A program made the position numbers and the translations under genes. DNA of 64,000 nt from Idiomarina zobellii (GTDB lineage Bacteria > Pseudomonadota > Gammaproteobacteria > Enterobacterales > Alteromonadaceae). Within the stretch, counting starts at the first letter, position 1; each line of letters opens with the position of its first letter. The stretch is from the NCBI RefSeq assembly GCF_900100855.1, contig NZ_FNCB01000003.1:124001-188000 (forward strand). Reading direction: 5' to 3'. The notes beneath the pieces are model-generated. The model was given only the letters and a program-made list of their open reading frames with translations. It ran no database searches and had not been told where the DNA came from. Below, piece by piece: positions 38,057 to 46,275 of this stretch.

Positions 38057-38443
38057 GCTAAATTTTTCCATAACAAAGTTACGCAGCTTCTGACCTCGAA
38101 TTTCTATCGTTTGCTCTTTTACGACTTTAAAACCAAATTTCTCATAAAACGGACGAGCCGTAATGCTCACCTCAGAGTAAAACCGGGTAATTCCTTGTAA
38201 CTCACCCACTCTCAGCACATGTTCCATTAAGTGACGCCCGATACCGTTACCCTGATGCTCATGGTGGCAAAAGAAATGATCAATTAGTCCATCTTCCTGC
38301 AGGTCGGTATAGCCGACAACTTCTCCGTCAATTTCCGCAACAAAAGGAGAAATAGCATTCATTTTTCGCTGCCATGCCTCAGGAGAGGCGTCATCCGATG
38401 CCCATGCTTCGACTTGCGCTTGCGTGTAGTCACGTGAGTTCAC
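38054..38443 (-). CDS. GNAT acetyltransferase, probably 5'-truncated
   Basis: A GNAT-fold acetyltransferase of the YafP type. The acetyl-CoA motif HHEHQGNGIGRHLMEHV and the end motif FYEKFGFKVVKEQTIEIRG are clear. The annotated start is a GTG (MNSRDYTQ). Upstream, the same frame continues with protein-like sequence (ARDLWAIFYHTIRNV) up to a TAA inside TATAACAAGCGC, with no ATG. Full-length relatives have about 30 more N-terminal residues, so the 5' end is probably lost. Confidence 0.75.
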   Translation of the reverse strand: MNSRDYTQAQVEAWASDDASPEAWQRKMNAISPFVAEIDGEVVGYTDLQEDGLIDHFFCHHEHQGNGIGRHLMEHVLRVGELQGITRFYSEVSITARPFYEKFGFKVVKEQTIEIRGQKLRNFVMEKFS

Positions 38444-38503
38444 ATTGCGAATGGTGTGATAAAAAATTGCCCATAAATCACGCGCTTGTTATAACTGCTA
38501 TTT

Positions 38504-38520
38504 TGTGGCAACATGCCACA
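38504..38520. promoter_or_regulatory. Operator of the ParD-like/RelE-like toxin-antitoxin pair
   Basis: TGTGGCAACATGCCACA, a perfect 7-3-7 inverted repeat, lies 32 bp before the antitoxin ATG and partly within the expected promoter. This is typical of toxin-antitoxin autoregulation. Confidence 0.65.
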
Positions 38521-38551
38521 TTTGATGCAAAATGATACAGGAGCTCTAATT

Positions 38552-38773
38552 ATGGCTACAAAGAGCATAAGATTAGACCAAGAACTTGTGGAAAAAGCTA
38601 CTATTATAGCCAAGGCTTATAACAGAACGCCGCCTAAACAAATTGAGCACTGGGCTAGGATTGGTGAAATTATGGAAGATAACCCAGAGCTACCATATGA
38701 GTTTGTGAAACAAGCTATTATTGCGCAAACTGAAAAAGATGCGGGTAAGCTCGAGAGTTACGATTTTGACTAA
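38552..38773 (+). CDS. ParD-like antitoxin
   Basis: A 73-residue protein with a short beta strand (KSIRLDQELVEKATIIAKAYNR) followed by helices, resembling the ParD-like (PF11903-type) family. The start at 38552 has AGGAG upstream. The frame is open to 38513 but that extension runs through the operator. The toxin gene overlaps its end. Together they form a plus-strand toxin-antitoxin unit within a mostly minus-strand cluster. Confidence 0.75.
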   Translation: MATKSIRLDQELVEKATIIAKAYNRTPPKQIEHWARIGEIMEDNPELPYEFVKQAIIAQTEKDAGKLESYDFD

Positions 38774-39056
38774 AGTTAAAACAGTATTACAAACGCCAAC
38801 TTTTAAGAAGGCCGTTAAAAAGTTAAAGCCTAACCAAAAGAAAGATCTCGACAGTGCAATCAGGGAGCTGATGAGTGATCCATTTATAGGACAGCAGAAA
38901 AAGGGGGATTTAAGTTTTTTACGGGTTCACAAATTTAAAATGAATAAGCAGCTCACTTTACTTGGCTATAGTTATGATGACGGAGTTTTTGCTTTAGAAC
39001 TTATGACTTTGGGCAGCCATGAAAACTTTTATCGTGATGTGAAACGAATTTTCTAA
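38766..39056 (+). CDS. RelE/ParE-superfamily toxin
   Basis: A YafQ/RelE-like small basic protein: KTVLQTPTFKKAVKKLKPNQKKDLDSAI, then LRVHKFKMNKQLTLLGYSY and ENFYRDVKRIF at the end. The start is uncertain. TTG at 38766 overlaps the antitoxin stop and gives 96 residues. ATGs at 38721 and 38739 overlap the antitoxin further. Its 3' end overlaps the convergent HAD gene by 56 bp. Confidence 0.75.
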   Translation: MTKVKTVLQTPTFKKAVKKLKPNQKKDLDSAIRELMSDPFIGQQKKGDLSFLRVHKFKMNKQLTLLGYSYDDGVFALELMTLGSHENFYRDVKRIF

Positions 39057-39672
39057 GGTTGTAACGCTCGGTTGTGCGGCAGTGAACGAGCTCTCCCCGA
39101 TAAAAACTCGTATTGGCTAGGTTTAGCATAGGGTAATCTTCTTCAGAATCTCCATACGCAAAAATTTCGCTATAAAGAGATAAATCGATGCGTTCTTTTA
39201 TGCGCTCGACCTTTCTCTCGTTACTGCAATCGCCGCTCAGGTAGGCTCCGGTAAATCGACCATTACGCACTTCAAGTTCACTACAAATTAAATCTATCTC
39301 GTGATTTCTACACCAAATTTTTAAATAAGGAGAGATAGATGCAGACACAATGACCACGTGATCGCCGTTCTCTTTATGCTCAGCTATTTTCTGCAGCATA
39401 TCGCTCCGAATCACAGAGGGTAAATATTCAGAAACATAACGTTCAGCACTAGCATCAAGTTGTTTTTCAGAAACGCCCATGAAAGCAACTCGTGATATGA
39501 GAGGTCGAACTTTAGGAGCAGAAAGAAGCCTAGCTTTGTGTAAGATGATTGCCGGAGAAAGAAGACAAGCGCCAATAACTAGACGAGCCAATTTCGTCGA
39601 GGAAAAGACAAACTTGGTATATGTATCTCGCGTTGTGATTGTTCCATCAAAATCGAAGAGAGCAAGGTTCAT
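39001..39672 (-). CDS. HAD-IB family phosphatase
   Basis: A haloacid dehalogenase-type phosphatase of 223 residues, similar to the SerB-like HAD-IB group. Motif I is FDFDGTITTRDT (nucleophile Asp), motif II VSASISPYL, motif III Lys in KVERIKERI and motif IV YGDSEEDYPML. The substrate is unknown. It is one of the larger genes in the cassette-like cluster. Its stop lies inside the opposing toxin gene. Confidence 0.85.
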   Translation of the reverse strand: MNLALFDFDGTITTRDTYTKFVFSSTKLARLVIGACLLSPAIILHKARLLSAPKVRPLISRVAFMGVSEKQLDASAERYVSEYLPSVIRSDMLQKIAEHKENGDHVVIVSASISPYLKIWCRNHEIDLICSELEVRNGRFTGAYLSGDCSNERKVERIKERIDLSLYSEIFAYGDSEEDYPMLNLANTSFYRGELVHCRTTERYNLRKFVSHHDKSFHGCPKS

Positions 39673-39689
39673 TTGTACCTCAACACCGA

Positions 39690-39735
39690 AAGCGCATACT
39701 GTTGCAACTTGTTACGTTTACTACTCACCGCACGC
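39690..39735 (-). other. Possible degraded attC site
   Basis: Between the lipoprotein stop and the HAD start, the minus strand contains GTAACAAGTTGCAACAG and ends TTTCGGTGTTGAGG. This resembles attC left and right consensus only loosely. The inner part contains CAACA and TGTTG arms. Confidence 0.3.
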
Positions 39736-40110
39736 TCAATCACTATCATGACCGAGATCTAAATAAGCGATGAGATACCCATATTCTTTATCCGTAAGCG
39801 TCCCTTTTGAGTGATACTGCTTTGCCAGCTCATGGCTCCACGCTCTTCCTTCGGGAGGGGACGGAACCGACAAATCCTTTTCAAGAAGAGCAGCATCTTC
39901 GACCGTGTAGCCTCTGGATACTGCCTCTTGAGCGCAATGCGCTAGCACATATTCAACCGCATACTTATCAACACTCGGCTGCCATGTGTATTCCGTTTCG
40001 CATGCAACCTTTCGCTCGCCCTCGGCGGTGAAATACTCCAAACGTCCGGATGTGCACGCCGATACGAATAAAGCTAACGCGAAAACGATACAGCTACTTT
40101 TAATTTTCAC
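39736..40110 (-). CDS. Small putative lipoprotein
   Basis: A 124-residue protein with a type II signal peptide (ALALFVSAC, lipobox VSAC at about 16-19). The remainder is hydrophilic with two further cysteines (ACETEY and AHCAQEA). No family was recognised. It lies between attC-like sites and is probably a cassette gene. Confidence 0.65.
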   Translation of the reverse strand: MKIKSSCIVFALALFVSACTSGRLEYFTAEGERKVACETEYTWQPSVDKYAVEYVLAHCAQEAVSRGYTVEDAALLEKDLSVPSPPEGRAWSHELAKQYHSKGTLTDKEYGYLIAYLDLGHDSD

Positions 40111-40127
40111 CGGAGTGGTTCCTGTTT

Positions 40128-40225
40128 ATATAACGCCCCAAGAAGGGGTAATTACACGCAAGCTATAATACGGAACGAAGTGACGGGAGCCTGTGTGTAA
40201 TTGTCCCGCTAACTTGGTTTGTTAG
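40128..40225 (-). other. attC-like recombination site (best example)
   Basis: On the minus strand the site begins TAACAAACCAAG, which contains the stop codon of the HEPN-like gene, and ends CTTGGGGCGTTA. The ends are complementary at 9 of 12 positions. Inside are CAATTACAC and GTGTAATT arms. The length (98 bp), the imperfect dyad and the position at the gene's stop match integron cassette attC sites. Confidence 0.75.
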
Positions 40226-40731
40226 GAAACGGTGGCCTCAACCCTCTTCCTAAGTTCCCGAATAAAGAAGTTTCCACGCTTCCACTGTTTCTCAAGCTCT
40301 TCTTCAGAATACTCTTCTTCCAGGACTTTGAGGCCAGCTTTTCGCTTCGACGTGGTTTTCATCCTCTTTGCACCTGACTTTCCGATGCCATCAGGAGAGT
40401 GCATCCAAATCGAGTGAGCCAAATCGTTTCTGAGCTTTTCAAATTCATCAAGCTTCGCCAATGCGTACCTAAACTCCTTGAATCTTTCAGAAGAAGAATC
40501 GTTGAACTTGAGCATTGAAGATGAAACTAATGCCACTAGTTGGCGATAGGAGAGCTCTGCGGTCAGAATTTGCACCCTTTCATAGTCTAATTTTAGGAGG
40601 AGAGCAATGCAGATCTGCAACTCATACTCGATTACGGCCTGTTGCATCATTATGGAAGCATACAGCTCCAAGAATCTCGGTGAGATTGCTGAGGTTATTG
40701 CATGCGTAGACCAGTCTGGCTCTTCAATCAT
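40222..40731 (-). CDS. HEPN-like protein of unknown function
   Basis: A 169-residue, largely helical protein. The segment EFEKLRNDLAHSIW contains R101-N-D-L-A-H106, an Rx4H motif as in HEPN RNase domains and in their inactive relatives. A Lys-rich region follows (about 122-132). No nucleotidyltransferase (MNT) partner is adjacent. The fold assignment is an inference from this motif. It is flanked by two good attC-like sites. Confidence 0.6.
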   Translation of the reverse strand: MIEEPDWSTHAITSAISPRFLELYASIMMQQAVIEYELQICIALLLKLDYERVQILTAELSYRQLVALVSSSMLKFNDSSSERFKEFRYALAKLDEFEKLRNDLAHSIWMHSPDGIGKSGAKRMKTTSKRKAGLKVLEEEYSEEELEKQWKRGNFFIRELRKRVEATVS

Positions 40732-40739
40732 TACGATTT

Positions 40740-40836
40740 CCTAATACCCCAATAAGTGGCAAGTAATACCGAACTAAACTCAGCGACGAAAAACCGCAAG
40801 CCAAGCGTTACGCGTCAATCTTGATTGGCTTGTTAG
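40740..40836 (-). other. attC-like recombination site
   Basis: The minus strand begins CTAACAAGCCAATCAAG (it includes the TAA stop of the upstream lipoprotein gene) and ends CTTATTGGGGTATTAG. The reverse complement of the end, CTAATACCCCAATAAG, mirrors the beginning. It is 97 bp, like VCR-type attC sites. Confidence 0.75.
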
Positions 40837-41159
40837 TTTTTGGAGCAATTATAAGTTTCCATATGTACCGTAACATTATGTCCAGGGTTTTCGACATCAG
40901 TAGAAGTTATTACAGCTGAATTCGCACCTGAAGCTAAGGCTTCTTCTGCAGCTTTTAAACGAGCGTCATTAATATTATCTGCAGTATACTGGAAAGCGTT
41001 ATACACATGACCACTCGATACTCCTACAAAGGTGCAATCCTTTGCCATCTCTGAATTAATTAACTTTATAGGCAAGGGTGCAGCTTTAGAGCTAGAGCCA
41101 CTCGACGCACAGCCATAGAGAGTTGCAACACATACAACAATAGCAATTAACTTTCTCAT
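40833..41159 (-). CDS. Putative lipoprotein, DUF4156-like
   Basis: A 108-residue protein with a lipoprotein signal (VCVATLYGC, lipobox LYGC). The mature part (KDCTFVGVSSGHVYN, then LKAAEEALASGANSAVI) resembles the DUF4156/YjeI type lipoproteins with CxxxG and GAN motifs. Its stop codon lies in an attC-like site. It shares a short 33-bp gap with the gene upstream, without an attC between them. Confidence 0.65.
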   Translation of the reverse strand: MRKLIAIVVCVATLYGCASSGSSSKAAPLPIKLINSEMAKDCTFVGVSSGHVYNAFQYTADNINDARLKAAEEALASGANSAVITSTDVENPGHNVTVHMETYNCSKN

Positions 41160-41192
41160 TACGTTCCCTTATTAACATTTATCGTATTTGGA

Positions 41193-41558
41193 TTACTTCC
41201 TACCTGTAGGAAAAGCAATTGGTAAACTAAATTTCAACCTGCTGCTATTACTAAGCTCGTCTGAAGTTTCACCGCCTTTATTTAGCGTAATACCAAGAGC
41301 TTTTACACCAATTCCTTCTTCGCCATTATCTTTTTTTGTTGCAGAAACAGCTACATCAAATTTAAGTAGGTGAACAGGTCTACTCGTTTTATCGCTATCG
41401 GAGTTTAGATACGTATGACCATATATATCTTCTCTTTTATCAACACTGACAGCCGAAGGGTTAGAGATAACATCTAAATCATAAAGCTCTGTATTGGACT
41501 CATCAATAGCTTCCGAAATATCCCTTATTGCTTCTTTAATAAAATCTTTAAGTTCCAT
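41193..41558 (-). CDS. Hypothetical protein
   Basis: 121 residues, no signal peptide. An N-terminal amphipathic helix (MELKDFIKEAIRDISEAI) is followed by a beta-rich domain ending LKFSLPIAFPTGRK. Similar N-termini occur in small proteins of unknown function. No motif was recognised. It is probably in one cassette with the downstream lipoprotein gene. Confidence 0.6.
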   Translation of the reverse strand: MELKDFIKEAIRDISEAIDESNTELYDLDVISNPSAVSVDKREDIYGHTYLNSDSDKTSRPVHLLKFDVAVSATKKDNGEEGIGVKALGITLNKGGETSDELSNSSRLKFSLPIAFPTGRK

Positions 41559-41576
41559 GTTTTATCTCTTTTAGTA

Positions 41577-41632
41577 AATTAACGCCCTTTTAATGGCATC
41601 GAACTGTCTTACCTTATTGCTCCTTGTTTAAT
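41577..41632 (-). other. attC-like recombination site, short
   Basis: The minus strand begins AAATTAAACAAGGAGC (with the stop codon of the upstream lipoprotein) and ends AAAAGGGCGTTAATTT. The ends are partly complementary. The length of about 56 bp is at the lower limit for attC. Confidence 0.55.
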
Positions 41633-42083
41633 TTGAAATAATTTGCTCTGCGATATCACTTTCAATAACTCCATTGGATACGCATGTTAATGTGATGTCC
41701 TGGCTCACAGTACCTGGTTTATACTCGCCCTTGATGTTTGACCGAACACTAAGCGTTTCTTCATCAACGATGATATTTATTGCTACTTCTGTTTTTGTCC
41801 GGTTGTCTTTCAGATAGTCAATTCCCATTGTTGAACCGCAACTAGCCTGCTCTGGGCTTAACTTCCAGTTTTTGTACGAAGTAGATATATAGCCCTCTGT
41901 ATTGCTGGCCGATTGAATCTGATACCCATCCATCAGCAGAATTTTCTTAGCCTTTTCAATAACAGCCTTTTTATCCGAGTCATGCTGTCCGGAAAAGTGC
42001 TGACTGTCAGTCGAAGGCGCTTGATAAGTAGTGGAGCAACCACCTATCAGAACTAGGGAGGCGATTAGAATTGACTTGTTCAT
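41628..42083 (-). CDS. Putative lipoprotein
   Basis: A 151-residue protein starting MNKSILIASLVLIGGCSTTY at 42083, with AGGAG 7 bases upstream and a clear lipobox (IGGC). The alternative starts at 42116 and 42098 lie in the attC-like site or lack a good site. The mature domain has a repeated beta pattern (GYISTSYKNWKLSP; TEVAINIIVDEETLSVRSNI). No family was recognised. Confidence 0.65.
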   Translation of the reverse strand: MNKSILIASLVLIGGCSTTYQAPSTDSQHFSGQHDSDKKAVIEKAKKILLMDGYQIQSASNTEGYISTSYKNWKLSPEQASCGSTMGIDYLKDNRTKTEVAINIIVDEETLSVRSNIKGEYKPGTVSQDITLTCVSNGVIESDIAEQIISN

Positions 42084-42098
42084 TGTTTCTCCTTTTGT

Positions 42099-42160
42099 CA
42101 TAACGCCATAAATCATCGATATGCTTTAGCACTGCCGGCATTGATGGTGCGCAGTTAATT
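42099..42160 (-). other. attC-like recombination site
   Basis: The minus strand begins AATTAACTGCGCACCATC (including the stop codon of the BamE-like gene) and ends ATGGCGTTATGAC. It contains imperfectly paired arms (CATCAATGC and GCATATCGATG). Confidence 0.6.
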
Positions 42161-42526
42161 GACTTGGATATTGTAAGGGTTTTCACCTTCTGTATACGCA
42201 AAGTTAACAACAACTCCGTCTGAAATCAGCACGTCTAGCACTTTTTGAGTTCCGGTCGTTTTCACATCCATCGAGACTATATAACTTTGCGCTTTAGCTT
42301 GTCCTTCAGAGTACATATAGAGCCATTTCTCATCAGTGCCGGATAGAACAGTTTTCGAGTACGGCTCACCCAAAAGCTCAATCAGATCGTCACTGGTGGT
42401 TTTACCCTTAACAATCTGGGATACGTTTTCACTAGCAAAGTTCTCACCAACTGAATAAGAGGATGTTGCACATCCAGATAACAATAAAACAGTTAATGAA
42501 ACCATAACGATAAAATCGAGTTTCAT
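42155..42526 (-). CDS. BamE/OmlA-like small lipoprotein
   Basis: A 123-residue lipoprotein (lipobox LSGC) with a SmpA/OmlA-type fold pattern: VSQIVKGKTTSDDLIELLGEPYSKTVLSGTDEKWLY is typical of BamE-like domains. It is unlikely to be the true BamE because of its position in an accessory cluster. The C-terminus is beta-rich (VLISDGVVVNFAY). Confidence 0.7.
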   Translation of the reverse strand: MKLDFIVMVSLTVLLLSGCATSSYSVGENFASENVSQIVKGKTTSDDLIELLGEPYSKTVLSGTDEKWLYMYSEGQAKAQSYIVSMDVKTTGTQKVLDVLISDGVVVNFAYTEGENPYNIQVN

Positions 42527-42540
42527 GTGATTACCCTTAA

Positions 42541-42588
42541 TATATAACGACAGTAATTTTCACGTTGCCGTGCCTGTACTTGTCATGC
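42541..42588 (-). other. Compact attC-like site
   Basis: The minus strand begins ATGACAAGTACAG (including the TGA stop of the upstream gene) and ends CTGTCGTTATA. Nested arms ACAG/CTGT and CACG/CGTG could form a hairpin. It is only 48 bp, shorter than typical attC, so this is a weaker call. Confidence 0.45.
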
Positions 42589-43119
42589 ACTATGCTTCGC
42601 CGCTTTTCGCTTAATTCGTTCAATACGTCCTTCGAAACCGCTTTTCGTTCCGTCACGGAGGCCATACGAGAGAGCTACTTCACATACTTCCACAGCGCGG
42701 TCAAAATCATTCTGTTCCGTGAGTAACGTGGCATATTTTTGAAAGGTTGTAACCCTTGGAAGTATTCCGTTTAAGCTTTTAACAAGCGTCGGCTTTATCT
42801 CTGGAAACTCTTTAATATGCAGCTCCGATATTTCTGCACAAAACCTTTCCCACTCCTTGTCCTCTTTCCGATGTTTGTATGATTGATCAACGAGTCCCAT
42901 TAGCAGAAAGTGCCTATCAATAAGATTCGTTTTCTCTGACAAAGCCGCTCGCATCTTTGCTATATCACCGGATGTCCATGCATCGAACACCGCATCAGTC
43001 TCTACAAGCTGCTCATCCCGCATTGTGTAGCGCACTTGGTTTTGCTTTGACTCAACCTTTGATTCGAGCACATTATTAGGCGAGCGGCCGAGTAGTATTT
43101 CCTTAAGCTTCTTAAACAT
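42583..43119 (-). CDS. Hypothetical helical protein (TPR-like)
   Basis: A 178-residue soluble protein, predicted helical throughout. The C-terminal half (YATLLTEQNDFDRAVEVCEVALSYGL) has the spacing of a TPR-type helix pair. No catalytic motif was found. It is the first gene of the minus-strand cluster; upstream of it are 272 bp without a gene, then divergent greB. Confidence 0.55.
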   Translation of the reverse strand: MFKKLKEILLGRSPNNVLESKVESKQNQVRYTMRDEQLVETDAVFDAWTSGDIAKMRAALSEKTNLIDRHFLLMGLVDQSYKHRKEDKEWERFCAEISELHIKEFPEIKPTLVKSLNGILPRVTTFQKYATLLTEQNDFDRAVEVCEVALSYGLRDGTKSGFEGRIERIKRKAAKHSA

Positions 43120-43391
43120 AATTGAGTATCATTTTATTACCTGCGGACGGGCTAAATGCCGATTAATAAACGGTTAGTGACAAGTATCACCTCTCTGATT
43201 TCTACTTCCCACCTGCCCAACACGCTCACAAACTATCCAACCAACATTAAACAAGTTAAAACTAAATTACAATAATCTAAGCAATAGCTCATATTTGAAA
43301 CTTACATACCCTTACTAATCCGCCATTTCCCTCGAACCCATAACCCAGTAAAATCCCCTAATCATTCAACGCAGGCACAACGAATCAGCGT
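43120..43391. other. Intergenic region at the boundary of the accessory cluster
   Basis: 272 bp, AT-rich toward greB. Close to the cluster, the sequence ATTAATAAACGGTTAGTG (43163-43180) faintly resembles an attC or attI end, but there is no paired arm. No integrase gene, tRNA or clear promoter was found. Confidence 0.4.
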
Positions 43392-43871
43392 ATGAAAACC
43401 AATTTAATTACCCTTGGCGGTTATGAAAAGTTGCAGCAGGAACTCGAGCACCTGTGGCGGGTTGAGCGTCGCGAAACCGTAGAGAAGGTGTCGTGGGCGG
43501 CGAGCCTGGGTGACCGGTCAGAGAACGCCGATTACAAATACAATAAACAGAAGCTACGCAAAATTGATGGCCGCATTCGCTACTTAACCAAACGTCTGGA
43601 GCAGGTGAAGGTGGTGTATTATTCGCCACAGCAGGACGGTAAGGTGTTTTTTGGCGCGTGGGTGGAAATTGAGGACGAAGACGAGAACGTTCGCGCCTTT
43701 CAAATTGTTGGTCCGGATGAGATTTATGATCGCAAAGACGCGGTGTCAATCGATTCTCCCATGGCGCGTGCCCTGCTGAAGAAAGAGGTGGACGACGAGG
43801 CCGAGGTTCGTACGCCGCAGGGCACCAAGACCTGGTTTATTAATAAGATAAGTTACCAACAGCCCGCGTAG
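43392..43871 (+). CDS. greB: Transcription elongation factor GreB
   Basis: Binds the secondary channel of RNA polymerase and stimulates cleavage of backtracked RNA. The 159-residue product has the N-terminal coiled coil with the acidic tip (GDRSENADYKYNKQKLR) and the FKBP-like C-terminal domain (YSPQQDGKVFFGAWVEI; ISIDSPMARALLKKEV). It ends in TAG. Readthrough would add 12 sense codons before a TAA. It is followed by tex, as in many gammaproteobacteria. Confidence 0.97.
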   Translation: MKTNLITLGGYEKLQQELEHLWRVERRETVEKVSWAASLGDRSENADYKYNKQKLRKIDGRIRYLTKRLEQVKVVYYSPQQDGKVFFGAWVEIEDEDENVRAFQIVGPDEIYDRKDAVSIDSPMARALLKKEVDDEAEVRTPQGTKTWFINKISYQQPA

Positions 43872-43934
43872 CCAATTCGTGATAGTATTCGTCCCCATTA
43901 TTTGTCGTAACGTTTTAAAACCAAGAGATGTACT

Positions 43935-46262
43935 ATGAGCCAGATACCGCAATTACTTGCTAATGAACTGAAGGTCGACGAGCGTCAGATTGCCGCTGTT
44001 ATCCAGTTGCTGGACGAAGGCTCGACGGTGCCTTTTATTGCCCGTTACCGTAAAGAGGTAACCGGCGGTTTAGACGACACGCAATTGCGTCAGCTGCATC
44101 AGCGCCTTAACTACCTGCGCGAGCTGGACGACCGCCGTCAGGTGATACTGAAGTCGATTGACGAGCAAGGTAAGTTAACCGACGAACTGGCTCAAAGCAT
44201 TAAAACCGCCGACTCGAAAACCGAGCTGGAAGATTTATATCTGCCCTACAAGCCTAAGCGCCGCACCAAAGGCCAAATTGCGATTGAAGCCGGTATTGAG
44301 CCGCTGGCAGACCTACTGTGGAAAGACCCAACACAAAACCCGGAGCAAGCGGCCGCTGACTACGTTGACGCCGACAAAGGTTTTGCTGACGCCAAAGCGG
44401 TACTAGACGGTGCCCGCGCCATTTTAATGGAGCGCTTTGCCGAACAGGCGGAATTGCTGAAGCGTTTACGTTCACACTTGTGGCAGAACGCGCACTTAAC
44501 CAGCACCGTTGCGCCGGGCAAAGAAAAAGAAGGCGCTAAGTTCCGCGACTACTTTGAGTTCTCTGAGCTGTTTAAGACCATTCCGTCGCACCGCACATTG
44601 GCATTGCTGCGCGGCCGTAACGAAGGCTTTTTGCAACTTTCTATGGACGCCGACCCGGGTAGTGAAGACAAAACCTCCGGCTCGCACTGCGAAGTCATTA
44701 TTTCCGACTTCCTTAACTTTGACCACAAAGGTCGTGCTGCCGATGACTGGCTGCGCCAGGTGATTCAGTGGACCTGGCGGGTGAAACTGTCGCTGCACAT
44801 GGAAACTGAACTCATGGCTCGTGTGCGTGAGCGTGCCGAGGAAGCGGCTATTCAGGTATTTGCCAGCAACTTAAAAGACTTGCTGATGGCGGCGCCTGCC
44901 GGTGCTAAAACCACTATGGGCCTGGACCCGGGCGTTCGTACCGGTGTTAAGGTTGCGGTCGTGGACGAAACTGGTAAAGCGGTTGCTACTAACACGGTAT
45001 TCCCGTTCCAGCCGCAAAACCAAATGGACAAAGCCATGCGCACGCTGGCGACTTTGTGCAAACAGTACAAGGTTGAGCTTATCAGCATTGGTAACGGCAC
45101 TCACTCGCGCGAGACCGATAAAATGGTCGGTGACATGCTGAAGCAGCACAGCGAAATTAAAGCCACCAAGGTTATAGTCAACGAGGCCGGTGCGTCGGTT
45201 TACTCGGCTTCTGAATTGGCGGCACAAGAATTTCCGGATATGGACGTGTCACTGCGTGGCGCGGTGTCTATCGCCCGCCGCTTGCAGGATCCGTTGGCCG
45301 AGCTGGTTAAAATTGAGCCTAAGTCTATTGGTGTGGGCCAGTATCAGCACGACGTTAGCCAGTCGCAACTCGCACAAAGCCTGGATGCCGTGGTTGAGGA
45401 CTGTGTAAACGCAGTAGGCGTGGATGCCAACATGGCTTCTGCGGCCTTGCTTCAGCGCGTTTCCGGTTTGTCGAAAACGCTAGCGAAAAACATTGTCGAC
45501 TACCGAGACGCCAACGGTGCCTTTGCTAACCGTAAACAGTTACTCGATGTGCCACGCATGGGACCGAAAGCCTTTGAACAGGCAGCGGGCTTCCTACGTA
45601 TTAACAATGGCGAGCAACCGTTAGATGCCTCAGCGGTTCACCCAGAAGCTTATTCAGTGGTAGAGCGGATGGCAAAAGCGAATGATTTGCCGGTACAAGA
45701 GCTTATTGGCAACCACTCATTGGTTAAAAGCCTGAACGCTGCCGACTACACCGACGAGCGCTTTGGTCTGCCAACGATCACTGATATTTTGTCTGAGCTT
45801 GAAAAACCAGGCCGCGACCCGCGCCCTGAATTCAAAACGGCGGAGTTTAAAGAAGGTGTTGAGAAAGTCAGCGACCTGAAACCCGGCATGTTGCTAGAAG
45901 GTGTCGTAACTAACGTTGCGAACTTTGGTGCCTTTGTCGATGTTGGCGTACATCAGGACGGCCTGGTTCACATTTCAGCTTTAGCGGACAAGTTTGTCAG
46001 CGACCCGCGTGAAGTGGTTAAAGCCGGCGACATTGTGAAGGTAAAAGTGCTGGAAGTGGACATTGAGCGTAACCGTATTGGTTTAACCATGCGTTTAAAT
46101 GACGAAGTGTCTGCGAAGCCGGCCGCTAAGACTAAGCCGCAGGGCGGCAGTTCAAATAAAGGCAAGCCTCAGCGTGACCGTGGTCAGCAAAACAAGCCGC
46201 CGCAAAATGCCGCTATGGGTAATGCTTTAGCAGACGCTTTCGCAAAAGCGAAACAGAAATAA
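43935..46262 (+). CDS. tex: Tex (YhgF) RNA-binding transcriptional accessory protein
   Basis: A multi-domain nucleic acid binding protein. The 775-residue product has the Tex N-terminal region ([20 protein letters not shown]), the YqgF-like domain ([20 protein letters not shown]), helix-hairpin-helix repeats ([31 protein letters not shown]), and an S1 domain ([20 protein letters not shown]). The C-terminal tail is rich in Lys, Pro and Gln. Confidence 0.96.
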   Translation: MSQIPQLLANELKVDERQIAAVIQLLDEGSTVPFIARYRKEVTGGLDDTQLRQLHQRLNYLRELDDRRQVILKSIDEQGKLTDELAQSIKTADSKTELEDLYLPYKPKRRTKGQIAIEAGIEPLADLLWKDPTQNPEQAAADYVDADKGFADAKAVLDGARAILMERFAEQAELLKRLRSHLWQNAHLTSTVAPGKEKEGAKFRDYFEFSELFKTIPSHRTLALLRGRNEGFLQLSMDADPGSEDKTSGSHCEVIISDFLNFDHKGRAADDWLRQVIQWTWRVKLSLHMETELMARVRERAEEAAIQVFASNLKDLLMAAPAGAKTTMGLDPGVRTGVKVAVVDETGKAVATNTVFPFQPQNQMDKAMRTLATLCKQYKVELISIGNGTHSRETDKMVGDMLKQHSEIKATKVIVNEAGASVYSASELAAQEFPDMDVSLRGAVSIARRLQDPLAELVKIEPKSIGVGQYQHDVSQSQLAQSLDAVVEDCVNAVGVDANMASAALLQRVSGLSKTLAKNIVDYRDANGAFANRKQLLDVPRMGPKAFEQAAGFLRINNGEQPLDASAVHPEAYSVVERMAKANDLPVQELIGNHSLVKSLNAADYTDERFGLPTITDILSELEKPGRDPRPEFKTAEFKEGVEKVSDLKPGMLLEGVVTNVANFGAFVDVGVHQDGLVHISALADKFVSDPREVVKAGDIVKVKVLEVDIERNRIGLTMRLNDEVSAKPAAKTKPQGGSSNKGKPQRDRGQQNKPPQNAAMGNALADAFAKAKQK

Positions 46263-46275
46263 ATAAGAGAAAGGA

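Noticed and set aside
43120..43391. Possible integron integrase or attI next to the cassette cluster
   Set aside because: No tyrosine recombinase frame exists on either strand in the window, and the attI-like sequence has no paired arm.
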